NCBI RefSeq assembly: GCF_000003815.2
Contig: NC_049985.1
Location: 7,972,266 to 8,036,265, forward strand
Length of the DNA stretch: 64,000 nucleotides
Source of the DNA: Branchiostoma floridae
Lineage: Eukaryota > Chordata > Leptocardii > Amphioxiformes > Branchiostomatidae
Direction: 5' to 3'
Numbering within the stretch: the first letter of the stretch is position 1; every line of letters begins with the position of its first letter. Below are positions 12,749-23,850 of the stretch, piece by piece. The notes under the pieces were generated by a model. It was not told the DNA's origin and did not search any database. It saw only the letters and a list, made by a program, of their open reading frames with translations. The position numbers and the translations under genes were made by a program.

Positions 12749-12994
12749 CAAAAATCGAAAGTTCTGTAATAGTACCAAATGAAGATCTCTGTACATATCT
12801 TACCATTGATACTTTTATGCTTTAATATTGCAGAGTCGAGTCAAGTGCCATATCAGAAGACGAGGAATAAGATACCCCCCTCTAAGAAAACCATACAAAT
12901 ACTGAAACAGAGATTGTCCCTGGACTACCAAGTCTACGACTTCATTCGGGAGAGATTCCACATCCAGAAAAAACAACTTGGAATCAAGGACTGA
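7507..12994 (+). CDS. UST: Uronyl 2-sulfotransferase-like gene 2 of 5 (337 aa)
   Basis: Exons 7507-7600, 9467-9732, 10154-10233, 10492-10642, 11907-12010, 12191-12348 and 12834-12994; GT-AG introns and phases identical to gene 1. It starts MKKSAAVAVPFTALCLYVGV, a signal anchor followed by WTT. The 5'-phosphosulfate loop is FYNRLPKCGSR, the His-bearing strand is EKHTYFIDF, and the 3'-phosphate segment is YINLVRDPIERR. The Cys pair FFCGQ/IC is present with Tyr replacing one Phe (YFCGQ), and the C-terminus is YDFIRERFHIQKKQLGIKD. In exon 6 the usual AHDTW after FFRG is replaced by AVTEW. Intron 1 (1.9 kb) carries a tRNA-like element and a hairpin; intron 4 carries a LINE fragment on the minus strand. 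It appears intact and is the most divergent in its stem region. Golgi 2-O-sulfation of a glycosaminoglycan is inferred from family. Confidence 0.92.
8385..8515 (-). repeat. tRNA-derived SINE-like element
   Basis: On the minus strand it contains GGTTCCAATCCC (within 8420-8434), a perfect pol III B-box match. Upstream on that strand is an A-box-like GGGCAAGTAGTCGG at tRNA-like distance (about 45 bp). Other arms do not form a clean cloverleaf. It lies in intron 1 of sulfotransferase gene 2. A plus-strand open frame across it has no protein features. Confidence 0.5.
8949..8979. repeat. Perfect 11-bp inverted repeat
   Basis: GCCCTTATTTA at 8949-8959 and its exact reverse complement at 8969-8979, with a 9-base loop. 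It is an intronic hairpin in sulfotransferase gene 2 with no known role. Confidence 0.6.
10287..10318. repeat. Interrupted CA microsatellite
   Basis: ACACACACAC runs interrupted by a CGTG, in intron 3 of sulfotransferase gene 2. Confidence 0.8.
10823..11735 (-). mobile_element. 5'-truncated non-LTR retrotransposon (LINE), C-terminal ORF2 fragment
   Basis: A 261-codon open frame (11729 down to 10944) has the features of the extreme C-terminus of a LINE reverse-transcriptase polyprotein. It contains KNNKLRTYRLLKTTYNDEKY, then RTAITKLRISSHRLHIEKGR, then the zinc knuckle CQYCNLNKIEDECHFIVDC (C-x2-C-x8-H-x4-C). The reverse transcriptase and endonuclease are absent, so it is a dead 5'-truncated copy. 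Its 3' end on the minus strand runs into a CATT tetranucleotide tail (plus strand AATGAATGAATGA near 10825-10838), as in LINEs that end in short tandem repeats. It sits antisense in intron 4 of sulfotransferase gene 2. I could not delimit a target-site duplication. The clade was not determined. Confidence 0.75.
12699..12748. repeat. TG microsatellite
   Basis: About 23 TG dinucleotides with one T interruption, in intron 6 of sulfotransferase gene 2. Confidence 0.9.
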
Positions 12995-13919
12995 TTTATG
13001 TTGCTAGATGCGAACAGTACTCGACTTGGGACATTGTGAGGATTCGGGTTAATGTGAAATACACTCGTACATTCCAACAGTATATTTCTCACTGTGTAAT
13101 AAGGTCAGCAATATCTGGGTTATGTAATTGTTAGGTCTTTTCATTCTCAGATTCCTGTCTCGGAAAATGAGCATTTTGTCTGTTACCACGTTGTATTTTG
13201 CTCTTTCGTCCTTGATTCACCATAACAAAACTACTTTTGAATCAATTTTCCTCGACGCTCCAAATAGCCTCTATTACCTTCAGCTTCCCATGTTTACATT
13301 CCGATATGACTTTGTCGTATACAGAGCGGACTGGTCATTTTGTATCTTTCCCCTCAGGAATCTGTGTGCTGTAAATCCGCACTGATAATAGCAATACGTT
13401 AATTGTAAGTACATGCCCGAGGGCTGATTGCAAGTACATATGAGGATGATCAATACAGTGATATTGAGAAATACTTAATGAACCAGTCTGAATAAAACAC
13501 TGAGTCAGTGAAGCAAACGGTTTGGTTTATGAGGTGGTCATGGGATGACACTGTATACACCAAAATAAAGCGGTTACATGTATAAACGTTACTATCGTAC
13601 GGCCATTATCATAAGCAATATCAAACCCACACATGTATGAAGCAATGTGTAGACCATAACGGACACACCTTGAAGTAAAAAAATAAAAATTACGAATTAC
13701 ACACACACTTAATCGCCATGTTGAATATATGTGGAAAACTCATGCGATGAATATGGAGAAATAATGTTGGTTATGGGAAAGCTGAGCATTCTCAACGACC
13801 AACATTTAACACATAGGTACTTATGACACCTTTCTAGTCAGTTCTGGTATGTAGGACACGGGACTCTATTATAGCAACCGGTCTTCCCTGTCTAATGAAA
13901 CAGTGAATGAAAATACAAG
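12995..13919. other. Intergenic between sulfotransferase genes 2 and 3
   Basis: Probable 3' UTR of gene 2; AATAAA is at 13492-13497. The remainder shows no gene or recognisable element. Confidence 0.45.
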
Positions 13920-15145
13920 ATGGCATCGTCGGCGGTGATCAGGCGTTTAGTAACCTTTATCGTGTTCTTTGCTGTGATCTCAGTTTGGACGACACTACAG
14001 CTGCACCGTGACTTTATAATAGGTACGTCTCTATTCACTACCTAGACAACAATTTCCTAAAGTAGAAAGATAGAACTGTTGTTTTGGGAACATATTGAGC
14101 ATTACACGAAGTCACAATGTAGCCAGTACAACAATACACGAACAATATACCAGCAATATGCGAACAAATTATGCATCATGTCGCAGTCCTGGATGACAAA
14201 CTTCAGCTGCACAGAGAATTTATAATAGGCACGTCTCTATTCACTGCCTAGACAATAATTTCCTAAAGTAGAAAGGTAGAAATGTGTTGTTTTGGGAACA
14301 TATTGAACGTTATAAGTAGTCGACACAATATAGCATGTACAACAATGCAACAATACATAACTGTTACGAGCAAATTAAGTATTATGGTTATAATTTATGC
14401 CGCACTCCTAGATGATAATGAAGTCTACTTAAGAAGAAACGAAGGCGGAAATAATATCTTACACTCTAGATAAGTCGACGAGTTAGTTATTTGGGTTGTA
14501 AATAGGGTCCGACTCTGTTATCTACGCTGAGACAATATGCTGCCTATCAGGAGGACAAATCACGTGATCAGAACTACACAAAACAGCTTGGCATTGCCTT
14601 GTATTTAATAGGCACATCTAAGTACCGTTCAAGACCAGTCTACGGTATTTGTGACAGTAATTTTAGCCGAGAGAGACGAAAATTAGTGGATTCAAATTCT
14701 ACAATACGGCGACCACTCCATTCCCACCTAACAGGCAATCATTAAGTATTTAGGCATGGTGCCGGACCGGAACAACGTGTTCCACACAAAAGATGCACAG
14801 AAGATGGCTTGCATATGGATGAAAAGAAACTCCTCTCGTATGCAGTTTGTTACTACTCTTCAGACAGTCTACCATTTTCTGCAGTCGTGAAACTCATAAG
14901 GACAGTTTGCAAATGTACGTCACGTATACCGGCCCAAGGGCAACCACCTGTTCTTCAGACGTCAGTGCCCTTAAAGTGGCCGTTTTGTCGATGCCTTTGG
15001 CTAGCCATATAGGTATCTCATATTTAACCTATTGGGACGATCTGATTGCTGTCTATCGTTCCCAATTCCTTATTCAGTATCTACCACTATTACCAATATT
15101 CTGAATTACCTTCGCTAGAAGATTATGTGTTGAGCCTGTGAGGTC

Positions 15146-15204
<59 letters not shown>

Positions 15205-18173
15205 GTGCGATCAGAATGAATGGAGAAGCTTTGTTTCTTACGTTGTTTGCTATAGCCTCCATAGCAGGCTCTCTATGGACTTTTTTGGGCACTTTTGCTG
15301 GCATTTCTTTTTGTACTGGGTCGCTGATTGCTGGCCTCTCTCATAGCCGTCCATTTATAAAAAGTCAATAGAGAGCCTGCTATGGAGGCTAGTTTGCTAC
15401 CCGTGTCTCCAAATCTGGAGGAAACATCTGTTTAGTTTACGATCAAATCATCTGATTTCTTTTTGTTTCGTTGGTATAGAGTCTTATCTTAGCGACTTAA
15501 CTTAACAAAATTTTGCTCCAGGTTCTAACTACGAAGCAAAGCCAGCATCAATACAAGCGCGGGTTGAACATGTCCAGGACCAGCAGCCTCTGACCATCTG
15601 GCCTGGTTCCAACCATAGCTACTATAAAGTCTTCTACAATCGACTCCCAAAGTGTGGAAGCACCAGCGTCAAAATACTCATCAGAGAACTGAAAGAGAAG
15701 AACGGATTCAAATTCTTTGAAGACAAAGATTACGAAATCCAGGTTCTTAGTGGCAGAAACTTGGTGAGTTTACAATGCAATACTCTTGCAATCCGATAGG
15801 GTGTACAACGGAACGATCTGGTTGTTGCTGGCATGCTTATTTTATAGTTTACTAAGACAAACAGGATGAATGTTAGTATGCAAAGTACATTTCATGTGAC
15901 ATACATTGTCTAATGTATTCCAGCAAAATTCATTTATGGAGAAAAATAATGTCATTTACACATGGTTACGTGCATGATCTTTCAAACTTGACCGGTACGT
16001 TGACGGGGACAGTAAATTCTATCTTTCATTTCATTTCAGAGTAGATTTGCACAGATGGTCGACCGACTCCCTACTCCGTCTATTTATGACAAGCACATTT
16101 TCTATGTAGACTTTCAGCAGTAAGTATTCAAATTCTCGCATTATGATTTAACCTCTAAAAGATTCAGTCCTTGAACTTGGCCTTGTCAGGCTCCTGAACG
16201 AACTTTTCCAATGCAGATGATGTAAAACGTATCAAATGATCAAAATCCAACAGCATTTACAAGTGCTGTGTTTTAAACAGGCTGTACTTTCTGTTATGAA
16301 GATAACTTGGTATTTCTATAGAGGAACATCTCGAGTCCATGTACAAGTACAGGTTACAATACCCGGTTTCTTTGTTCTGCTTTTAGCATATTTCCGAGAA
16401 TGATACGCTATTTCCTTCTCTCTCTACTCTGTAAGGTTCGGGTTAGACCAGCCGGTGTACATCAACCTTGTCAGGGACCCGGTAGAGCAGCGGATCTCCG
16501 ACTACTATTACATGCGGTTTGGACGACACGGAGAGAATCAAACGGCACAACAACGGCACAGACGGACAGAGAAAGAAAGATCCCAGGTTTCAAGCTTTTA
16601 AAAATAATTAAAGTACACACCATCGACACCGATCTACAAACATACTATTTGTGACAGCTACTAGGCCTGAACTTCCGAGCTACTAGGCCTGAACTTCCGA
16701 GCTACTAGGCCTGAACTTCCGAGACAGTTCATTCTTTTTGGATTAGTCACTGCTTCTTTAGTTGCTATACAAAATTTACAGTTTCTAACAAACATATTGA
16801 AGCATCTATTTTTTAGCACTTTCCACACCTGCAAAACCATTTCTTTAAAACAACACGATCGAAGGGTACAATTATTCAAGTACAATTACAATCAAAGCTA
16901 AAATGACATTTGGATTCATAGATAATTATCACTGACATTTTTGTTTTGTTTTTCCAGACATTTGATGAGTGTGTTTTCAACAACTTGTGGGAGTGTAATG
17001 CCTCTGGTGCCAAGAGATTCCTGATGACCCAGTTTTTCTGTGGGCAAGATTCTATATGCATGTACGTGCGGTAGGATATAACACATGCAACATGTTATAT
17101 ACAAAGGTCAACTGATGAACAGGAAAAGCATAAACAGATCAAGGCCATTTTTAGAAATGTTCTCGGGTAGATGAATAAGTCAGAAGACAAAAGGCAACTC
17201 ATGTCAAGGTCAAATCATTGCTATTAGCATATCGCTAATTTCATCTTCAGTTAGTGTTCTTTGGTATGCCGTAAACTGTATCTATACATAACCTGATTAA
17301 ATGTCGCTTATAGCAGCCCGCCCAACATCCGTTCAGCCTCTGTGGGGAGGGGCCAGTTACAGCCCTGGACAACAGAGTTACACAGACTATATACACATAT
17401 TCATACATAAGCCCGGTTCATACCTCTGAAGTTGTGACAATTATTTATTGTAGAGGCTAAACTTCATTGTAGCTGTAAACTCACGTGAATAAGGTGGTTG
17501 CTAAACAGCATTTTGGATATTCATCAGGAGAACTTTGTTCTAGGGAGCCTTCCCAGGCGGCAGTAGAGAAAGCCAAAGAGAACATCAGGAGGCACTACGC
17601 TGTGGTCGGGGTACTGGAGGAGTTCAGCAGCTTCCTGAAGGTCCTGGAGATGGTCATGCCGCAGTTCTTCCGCGGTGCTCACGACACATGGCGGGGAATT
17701 GGTAGGTAGAAGTCGTCAACGCAAGAATGAAAATTTAAGGAAAAGTAATGAAAGTAAAGCCTACATAAAACGTTTAATGTAAATATGGCTTTGGGATTGA
17801 CGGTTGCACTGATGGTTTGCTATTTTTACACATAGATATAAACATTTATGGAAAGGCGAATGCGGGTGTGAAATTACCAATAATGTAACGTTGAGATTCG
17901 AAATGACGATGGTTGGGTGAGCGTATACGTAACAACGAAAGTTCGTTTTAATAATCTCCCATGGGACCAAATACCAGATTGTATGTGCTTCTCTTATTTT
18001 TGTTCTTTCCAGAGTCGCAGCAAATGGAATATCAGAAAACGGCCAAGAAGAGACCCCCTTCTGTGAAGGCTCGGACTATCATGAGACAAAGACTACAGCT
18101 GGATTATCAAGTGTACGACTTTATAAAGGATAGATTCCACATGCAGAAAACACAGCTAGGAATTGTAGACTGA
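13920..18173 (+). CDS. UST: Uronyl 2-sulfotransferase-like gene 3 of 5 (332 aa)
   Basis: Exons 13920-14022, 15522-15763, 16040-16119, 16436-16586, 16958-17061, 17544-17701 and 18013-18173. Phases are the same as in its neighbours. The N-terminus (MASSAVIRRLVTFIVFF...) has a signal anchor ending in a WTT motif. Key segments are FYNRLPKCGSTSV (5'-phosphosulfate loop), DKHIFYVDF (His retained), YINLVRDPVEQR (3'-phosphate), FFCGQDSIC, and the C-terminal YDFIKDRFHMQKTQLGIVD. Exon 4 carries a Gln/Arg-rich linker after the RFGR motif. Intron 1 contains a partial duplicate of exon 1, a GT microsatellite and a hairpin element. It appears intact and is predicted to be an active Golgi 2-O-sulfotransferase by family. 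Confidence 0.92.
13986..14320 (+). repeat. Tandem duplication containing the 3' part of exon 1
   Basis: A segment from about 13986 to 14110 recurs at about 14190-14315. The copy includes the end of exon 1: the TTTATAATAG junction is present, but the donor reads GC where the true exon has GT. The following intronic TCTCTATTCACTGCCTAGAC is also shared. A further weaker copy of the left edge appears near 14395-14420. The duplicate exon tip is not required by the gene model. Confidence 0.75.
15149..15198. repeat. GT microsatellite
   Basis: About 24 uninterrupted GT units in intron 1 of sulfotransferase gene 3. Open frames across it are artefacts. Confidence 0.95.
15253..15391. mobile_element. 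Foldback (MITE-like) hairpin element
   Basis: Arms of about 33 bp, 15253-15286 and 15359-15391, are near-perfect reverse complements (TAGCCTCCATAGCAGGCTCT on the left, AGAGCCTGCTATGGAGGCTA on the right) around a 72-bp loop. No transposase and no clear target-site duplication is seen. Confidence 0.7.
16657..16722. repeat. Three perfect 22-bp tandem repeats
   Basis: GCTACTAGGCCTGAACTTCC plus GA is repeated exactly at 16657, 16679 and 16701, in intron 4 of sulfotransferase gene 3. Identity between units suggests recent slippage. Confidence 0.95.
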
Positions 18174-19701
18174 AATGATTAACTTTGTGTAAATATCTTT
18201 TCCCATGGCTGAAGTGTGATTGATCAGTCTGAAAGTTCAGACTGCCCTTTAGAGTTATTCTCCAAAGAACATGTGAGAAGGGGTCTTGACAGTGACTGTT
18301 GCAGAGAATGGTTCTTGTAATGTGTACCGACGGTCCGGGATCTGTGCACCATTTGTAGTAGAATGGTTAATTCTCTTGATAGCCAAGACGTGACCGAAGG
18401 CCGAGTTATTAGGCTTTTTTTTTAATTGTTAGCATTTACATACGAGAACATGCTAAGAAAGCAAAGTTAGCAACAATTTCCGTGCCATGTGAAAACATTG
18501 TAAGATTAACGTTACAGAGTTTTGTTTGTACCGATGTAAAATCTAAGACTTAACTAGAATTGATAAGCAAGATTTTGTGCCGTCTGCTTTACTCAGAGGG
18601 AAGCTGTGTTGCGTAAATAATTTGCATTTGTATTTATTAACAATGAAAACAGTTCATTACACTGAGTCAGCCTAGGCAGCTAGCGCAGGTAACGGCTGTC
18701 CCACAGGAATACGGACGGACATACCGAACGTTATACCCACATAAATTTACAAAAAGCATTACATTACAATATATTATATTAGAACAATACTTCTTCAATA
18801 TGAATAGTCATTACATAAAGGACCCCCCATAAAGAATCTCCTATTTTCACCAGATTGGTGAATAAAAACGTGAATAAAAAATAGTAACGTAACAACCGAC
18901 GTTTCGGTGACCTTCTGTCACCTTCCTCAGGGCATTCTGACTGGTTCATCTTGCAATGCAGCTAAAAATGTCACTGCTTACTCTCTGAAGTGGGCTGTTA
19001 TGTTACACCGCTTGTGAATAAAGAATGCTATTATTTAGGAAGTTGTATTGATGCTCTATCGCCAACCCCATGTGTCAGAGCTGGCGCAGTGACCTTTCAA
19101 CAATTTGTCAGATATCTAGAGCGGATAAACCTGTTTTAGACGCCATTCAGGCAGAAGTACATGTGCCTCGATATTGAACAATGTAACCTGGTCTGTACAA
19201 TGAGGTCGACGTCAGTACAATTACAGTACAACTTCTAGATCAGCAAGGAAACCGTCTTCTGTCGTTCTGAGGTACGAGTGCTCCCACGAAATGTTTCAAG
19301 CCATCTCTGATGAATGTCACTTCTGTTATTGTTCGTTAGTTGTTGCTTTTTGCCATGGAAAGAAGAAAGGATTTGCTAGAATCAGCCGCTGAAATGGTGG
19401 ATACAAAACCCGCCATAATGTGCCATACCATGTGCTGAGTGATTTTGTATCTTGATTACTTAGTGAAACACTTTTGATTCTTGACTGATGGCGTGGTCAT
19501 GACCTGTGAATCAGGTATGATACTTTGTAACTGAATCCTGAATGCTATGATAGGATCGTCAAATCATTTACCTCAACAAACGCGCCACTCGCAAGGTCAC
19601 AATTAAGGTCACCATCCAACTGTGTTTGCACATGCAGACAGTCCTAGTACACAGGTCGCCGACGCCAGCCAGCTCTCTTACTTCGTTAGAAAAACAACAA
19701 G
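18174..19701. other. Intergenic between sulfotransferase genes 3 and 4
   Basis: No protein gene is recognised. It contains the ribozyme-like core at 18896-18932 within a short repeat-like stretch (about 18840-19020); the rest is unassigned. Confidence 0.45.
18896..18932 (-). ncRNA. Hammerhead-ribozyme-like core, probably a Penelope-element remnant
   Basis: On the minus strand CTGAGGA (fits the invariant CUGANGA) is followed by a 6-bp stem GGTGAC/GTCACC with loop AGAAG, then GAAA and CGTC. This is the catalytic-core arrangement of a hammerhead (CUGANGA, stem II, GAAA). I cannot find a convincing 5' stem III strand with an NUH cleavage triplet upstream, so it is partial or requires a partner. 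Penelope-like retroelements are known to carry minimal hammerheads in their repeats; assignment to them is inference. Confidence 0.4.
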
Positions 19702-22620
19702 ATGGCAACATTCCAGGTGGCCAGGCCTTTGCTCTCCTTCGTCGGCCTCTCGGTAGCGATTGCGTTGTGGACGATACCATATCTCCGTTACAACTTTAAG
19801 ATCGGTACGCCTTCAACTAATAATTTACAATTCCGGTGATGGTCGCAAAGTTGGGTAGGTTTGACTTGGCCGTCTTTTCGACGTCAGTGCACAAGTAGCT
19901 CTTGAGTTTTCGACCGTCGTTAACGATTGAAATTGATTGACACTCGAGCTCATTAAGTTAGTTTGAAAACAAGTTCCATTGTGTCTATCGGTTATTTCCG
20001 CTGTGTTGCTTTCCGTACCCTTTAGATGTGTGTGAACTGACAAATCTGATTTCGTTTTGCTTCACTGATAACCTAAGCCCTTTTCAAACCCTGTACCAGC
20101 TTCTGCACACAAAAAGTACGCAGCAGCGACACAAAATTGGACTGGACATGTCCAGGACCAGAAAACGTTGAACATCTGGCCATGCTTCAACCATAACTAC
20201 TCTATGGCCAAACTCGTCTACAACAGAGTGCCAAAGTGCGGAAGTAACAGCGTCGTAACGATCATAAGAAAACTGAAAGACAGGAATGGATTCCACTTCT
20301 TTGAAGACAAAACATATACAGCATATACAGTGCTTCGCGGTAGAAACTTGGTGAGTCAAATGTGTACATAATCCTGTTACATTACTTGTAGAAAAGTCAT
20401 CAACGTGCGATGTAACATCTGCTATTGTGTATAGTAGAATATCATGTTGTAAGTGAAGCAATGGTCGACCTTGCTCAGCTGCCCATGATATTGCACATGT
20501 CCTTGCACATCTCCATGTTTTGCAGCATATGACAGATATGACTATAACAATAATATTATAATAAAGAAATGCAGATAATCCAGAGATTGATTATAGCACA
20601 TGTTTGTACATCGAACTTGGCGAGGCAATCTTATATTTCCACATTTATCAGTATCCTTTTTTTTTCAGAGTAACTTCGCACAGATGATCTATAACTTCCC
20701 AACACCGTCTATTTACGAGCGGCACATCTTCTATGTAGACTTTCATCAGTGAGTACCCAAATGCATTTATCTGATCATCATATTAAAAAAAAAACTTAAA
20801 TCCTATCGTTGACTGAATTCATTAAGTAGTTGGGTAATTCTCAGGTGTAACGTTTGACGAAACAAATGAAATGATGACCTTGCAACGATATCTTAGACAA
20901 TCTGTGCACATGGGTACCATCCCCGCAGGCACTGCTCGCTCTCCCTTTCCATTGCATACAACGCAAGCGAAAGTCAATGTAATTGCGGAGGATGGTACCC
21001 AGGCTACTGTGCAGCCACCATGCCTTCTCCATTTCTTGGTTCTTGTGTGCAGACAAGTTGACATTCGGATATCTCGAGCTCATGAACAAGTGGGAGCAGT
21101 ACATGTACAGTGCAGTACATGACTTGTTCAGTTCTTTTACAAAAATCTTATGCTACTTATGTCGCTCTCTATTCTTTAAGGTTTGGGTTGCAGCAGCCCA
21201 TGTACATCAACCTCGTCCGAGACCCTTTAGAACAGCGGATATCCGGGTATTACTACATGCGGTTTGGACGAGATGGCCAAAACCTGACAGCCTGGCAAAA
21301 GCAAAGACGAACAGACAAACAGAAAGCACAGGTTTAACAACTTCTATAAAGACTGCCCAGTTTTTTAAGTTTCCAAACACTTATTGCAGACAGTGTCTGA
21401 CACGTTAAGATAGAGACTCATTTTCTAGACCTTTGCATGTCCATCTTTTTCTAGACTCAATCATATGTGGAGTTTAGGACAAATCTTTTTCAGTAATCAG
21501 TATTAAACTTTACTTCGTTGTATTTCCAGACATTTGATGACTGTGTTTTCTACAACACATGGGAGTGCAATGCCAAAGGCCCTCTAGTATTTATGATGAC
21601 CAAGTTCTTCTGTGGACACGATGATATATGCATGTACGTGCGGTGTGATATATAACTAATGGGACAGGCAATAGTCTGGCTAGAATAGCTGGGAAAAGGT
21701 GCCTGGTTATAGAGGTCAGCAGAAAGGCAATAGGTGAAGCTTCAGGGTCTATTGCAAATTGCACATTGGGTGATAAGGATACAAACTGTTACTATGTGTT
21801 ATTGGTGTCTGGTTTATGTTTGAAAGGGATTTTATTGCTGTATATTAGTACGGTCTTCTTTGTTACATAGTTATGCTGTTGTTGACAGCCATCAGTAGTG
21901 CGAGTTTTATTTCAGGCAGCCTACCCAGGCGGCAGTAGAAAAAGCCAAAGAGAATATCAGGAGGCACTACGCTGTGGTCGGGGTACTGGAGGAGTTCAGC
22001 AGCTTCCTGAAGGTCCTGGAGGTGGTCATGCCGCAGTTCTTCCGCGGAGCTCACGACACATGGAGGGAAATTGGTAGGTAGTATTGAAGGAAATAGACAT
22101 AAACAATGTAACGTTGGACGCGTTAGTTGTTGTTGATGAAAGTATGTGTTTTGTAGCGAGTCGTACAACATGTATGATGGTATTGGAAATATGCACGACA
22201 AAAGTAGATAGTAGTAAACTGTTCCAAAGTAAGTTTATGTTCTTTTTATGTTCAAACAACGGCTGTAGATAGGTGGATGCACCAACGACATTGTAATTAA
22301 TGCATACGATGCATGCACATGCAAGTGGCGTAATGTTTGAGATACGAGAGCCCAGTTACATATTCTTCGTCTGGTAGTTTCAAGAAGTGAGGCTCGATTG
22401 CAATGTTATGTGCGCTTCCCGTTTTATGTGTTTGGACTTCTTCTATTCGCTAATTTCAGGCTCGAAGCTGATGAAAATGCAGAAAACGTCGAACAAGAGA
22501 CCTGCCTCTGAGAAGGCGCGGGAAGTCATGAGAGAAAGATTGCACCTGGATTATCAAGTATATGACTTTATCAAGGAGAGATTCCACAGGCAAAAATCAC
22601 AGCTGGGAATCAAGGACTGA
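19702..22620 (+). CDS. UST: Uronyl 2-sulfotransferase-like gene 4 of 5 (335 aa)
   Basis: Exons 19702-19804, 20100-20350, 20669-20748, 21181-21331, 21530-21633, 21916-22073 and 22460-22620. This is the most compact copy (2.9 kb). The signal anchor lies in the first 34 residues (LLSFVGLSVAIALWT). Key segments are VYNRVPKCGSNSV, ERHIFYVDF (His retained), YINLVRDPLEQRISGYYYMR, FFCGHDDIC and YDFIKERFHRQKSQLGIKD. It is most like gene 3 in exons 1-5 (both share the HVQDQ linker in exon 2), so genes 3 and 4 probably arose from the more recent duplication. Intact by inspection. Confidence 0.93.
20902..21014. mobile_element. Short TIR/foldback element
   Basis: CTGTGCACATGGGTACCATC at the left and GGATGGTACCCAGGCTACTG plus TGCAG at the right are inverted copies with a few mismatches. 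It is about 110 bp, in intron 3 of sulfotransferase gene 4. Confidence 0.55.
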
Positions 22621-23850
22621 TGAAGAGAGGAAACTGTCAACTTAGTGCCATCACATGGTGTTCACCGAAAGCTCAGTGCGCTTCTGTTAATATGTTCCAA
22701 ATTGGAATATGAAATATTTCACGTAAGACTTCATGGTAAATCTCAATGTATTTCAAAGTTACCCACTCCATTAGACGACTCGATATATTGTTTTAGTTTA
22801 AGACAGGCGGCTAGATTAAATTCTAACACAAAAAGAAAACTAATATGTGTGTCAGTTTCGTCAGCTTCATACATTTACCCAAGGAGGTTTTACCTCCTTG
22901 ATTTGGCTTTCTTCTCTTTAAAGCTAGTATTATCATCTCCTCCTTCTAGATCATATATATTGACAAACCTCTTCCTAAGGAAGCTACTGTGACATTTATG
23001 CATAAAATGTTCAAATAGTATCAAAATCTTTATTATCTGTCTCGCATCACTGATCTAACATACACGTGTCACTAATAAGAACATGCCACCATTTGCCACT
23101 CAAGTATTATGCAATCTTAGTAATAAAAATGAACGATTTGCATTGTTTGACTTAATCTGTTTTGAAGTCTGCAACTGAAACATCGAACAGTAACAAAGAA
23201 AGTTGCTAGAGGGCCCAAACTTCCCGAGTACAAGAGCTATACCTACCACCGAACAATCATGACCATAGTATGTCCGGACCACTGCATATCAAAACTACCT
23301 GCTGCAGTACAACTGAAACCCTCTCGGGACCCATAATTTGATAGTTTCTTCATACCAACATACCATAACGTTATTACAAAATCCATCTACAACTTCTCGA
23401 GTTGTCCCGTATACAAACGCACATATATCATATGTATTCACGCGTACCTATATCATGTACGCACGCACACACACGAAAACATAAACATGGTATAATTGGG
23501 TCTAGTGAGTCCGCGAATAGGCTATAAGAGGATAACGTTAATATCCAGCATTTGTTTCTCCGTATGTACAAGGTGACTGTGTATATGATAATACATATTA
23601 TTATTATATATCCTGTAACCACCTCAAGTTCATTTGGTGGTTATGGGGACAAAACGGGTCATATGTCACCATTACACCTCGGGTCGAGACGTTAATTTGC
23701 CTTTTTCACTCAATCAATGACGCAGCGCCATTCGCGTGAACGTTGTCTATGAGAGCGACTGTCTATGAGAGCGACTACCGACAGGAACAGGAAGGACAGG
23801 TTCCCCGACATGGTCCCTGACCCGCCATCATCTACGTCACCAGGGCGGAC
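22621..23850. other. Intergenic between sulfotransferase genes 4 and 5
   Basis: No gene is recognised. It holds a small hairpin, CAAGGAGGT (22880-22888) with its complement at 22892-22900. A direct repeat of CTGTCTATGAGAGCGACT precedes gene 5 (about 23743-23777). Confidence 0.45.
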
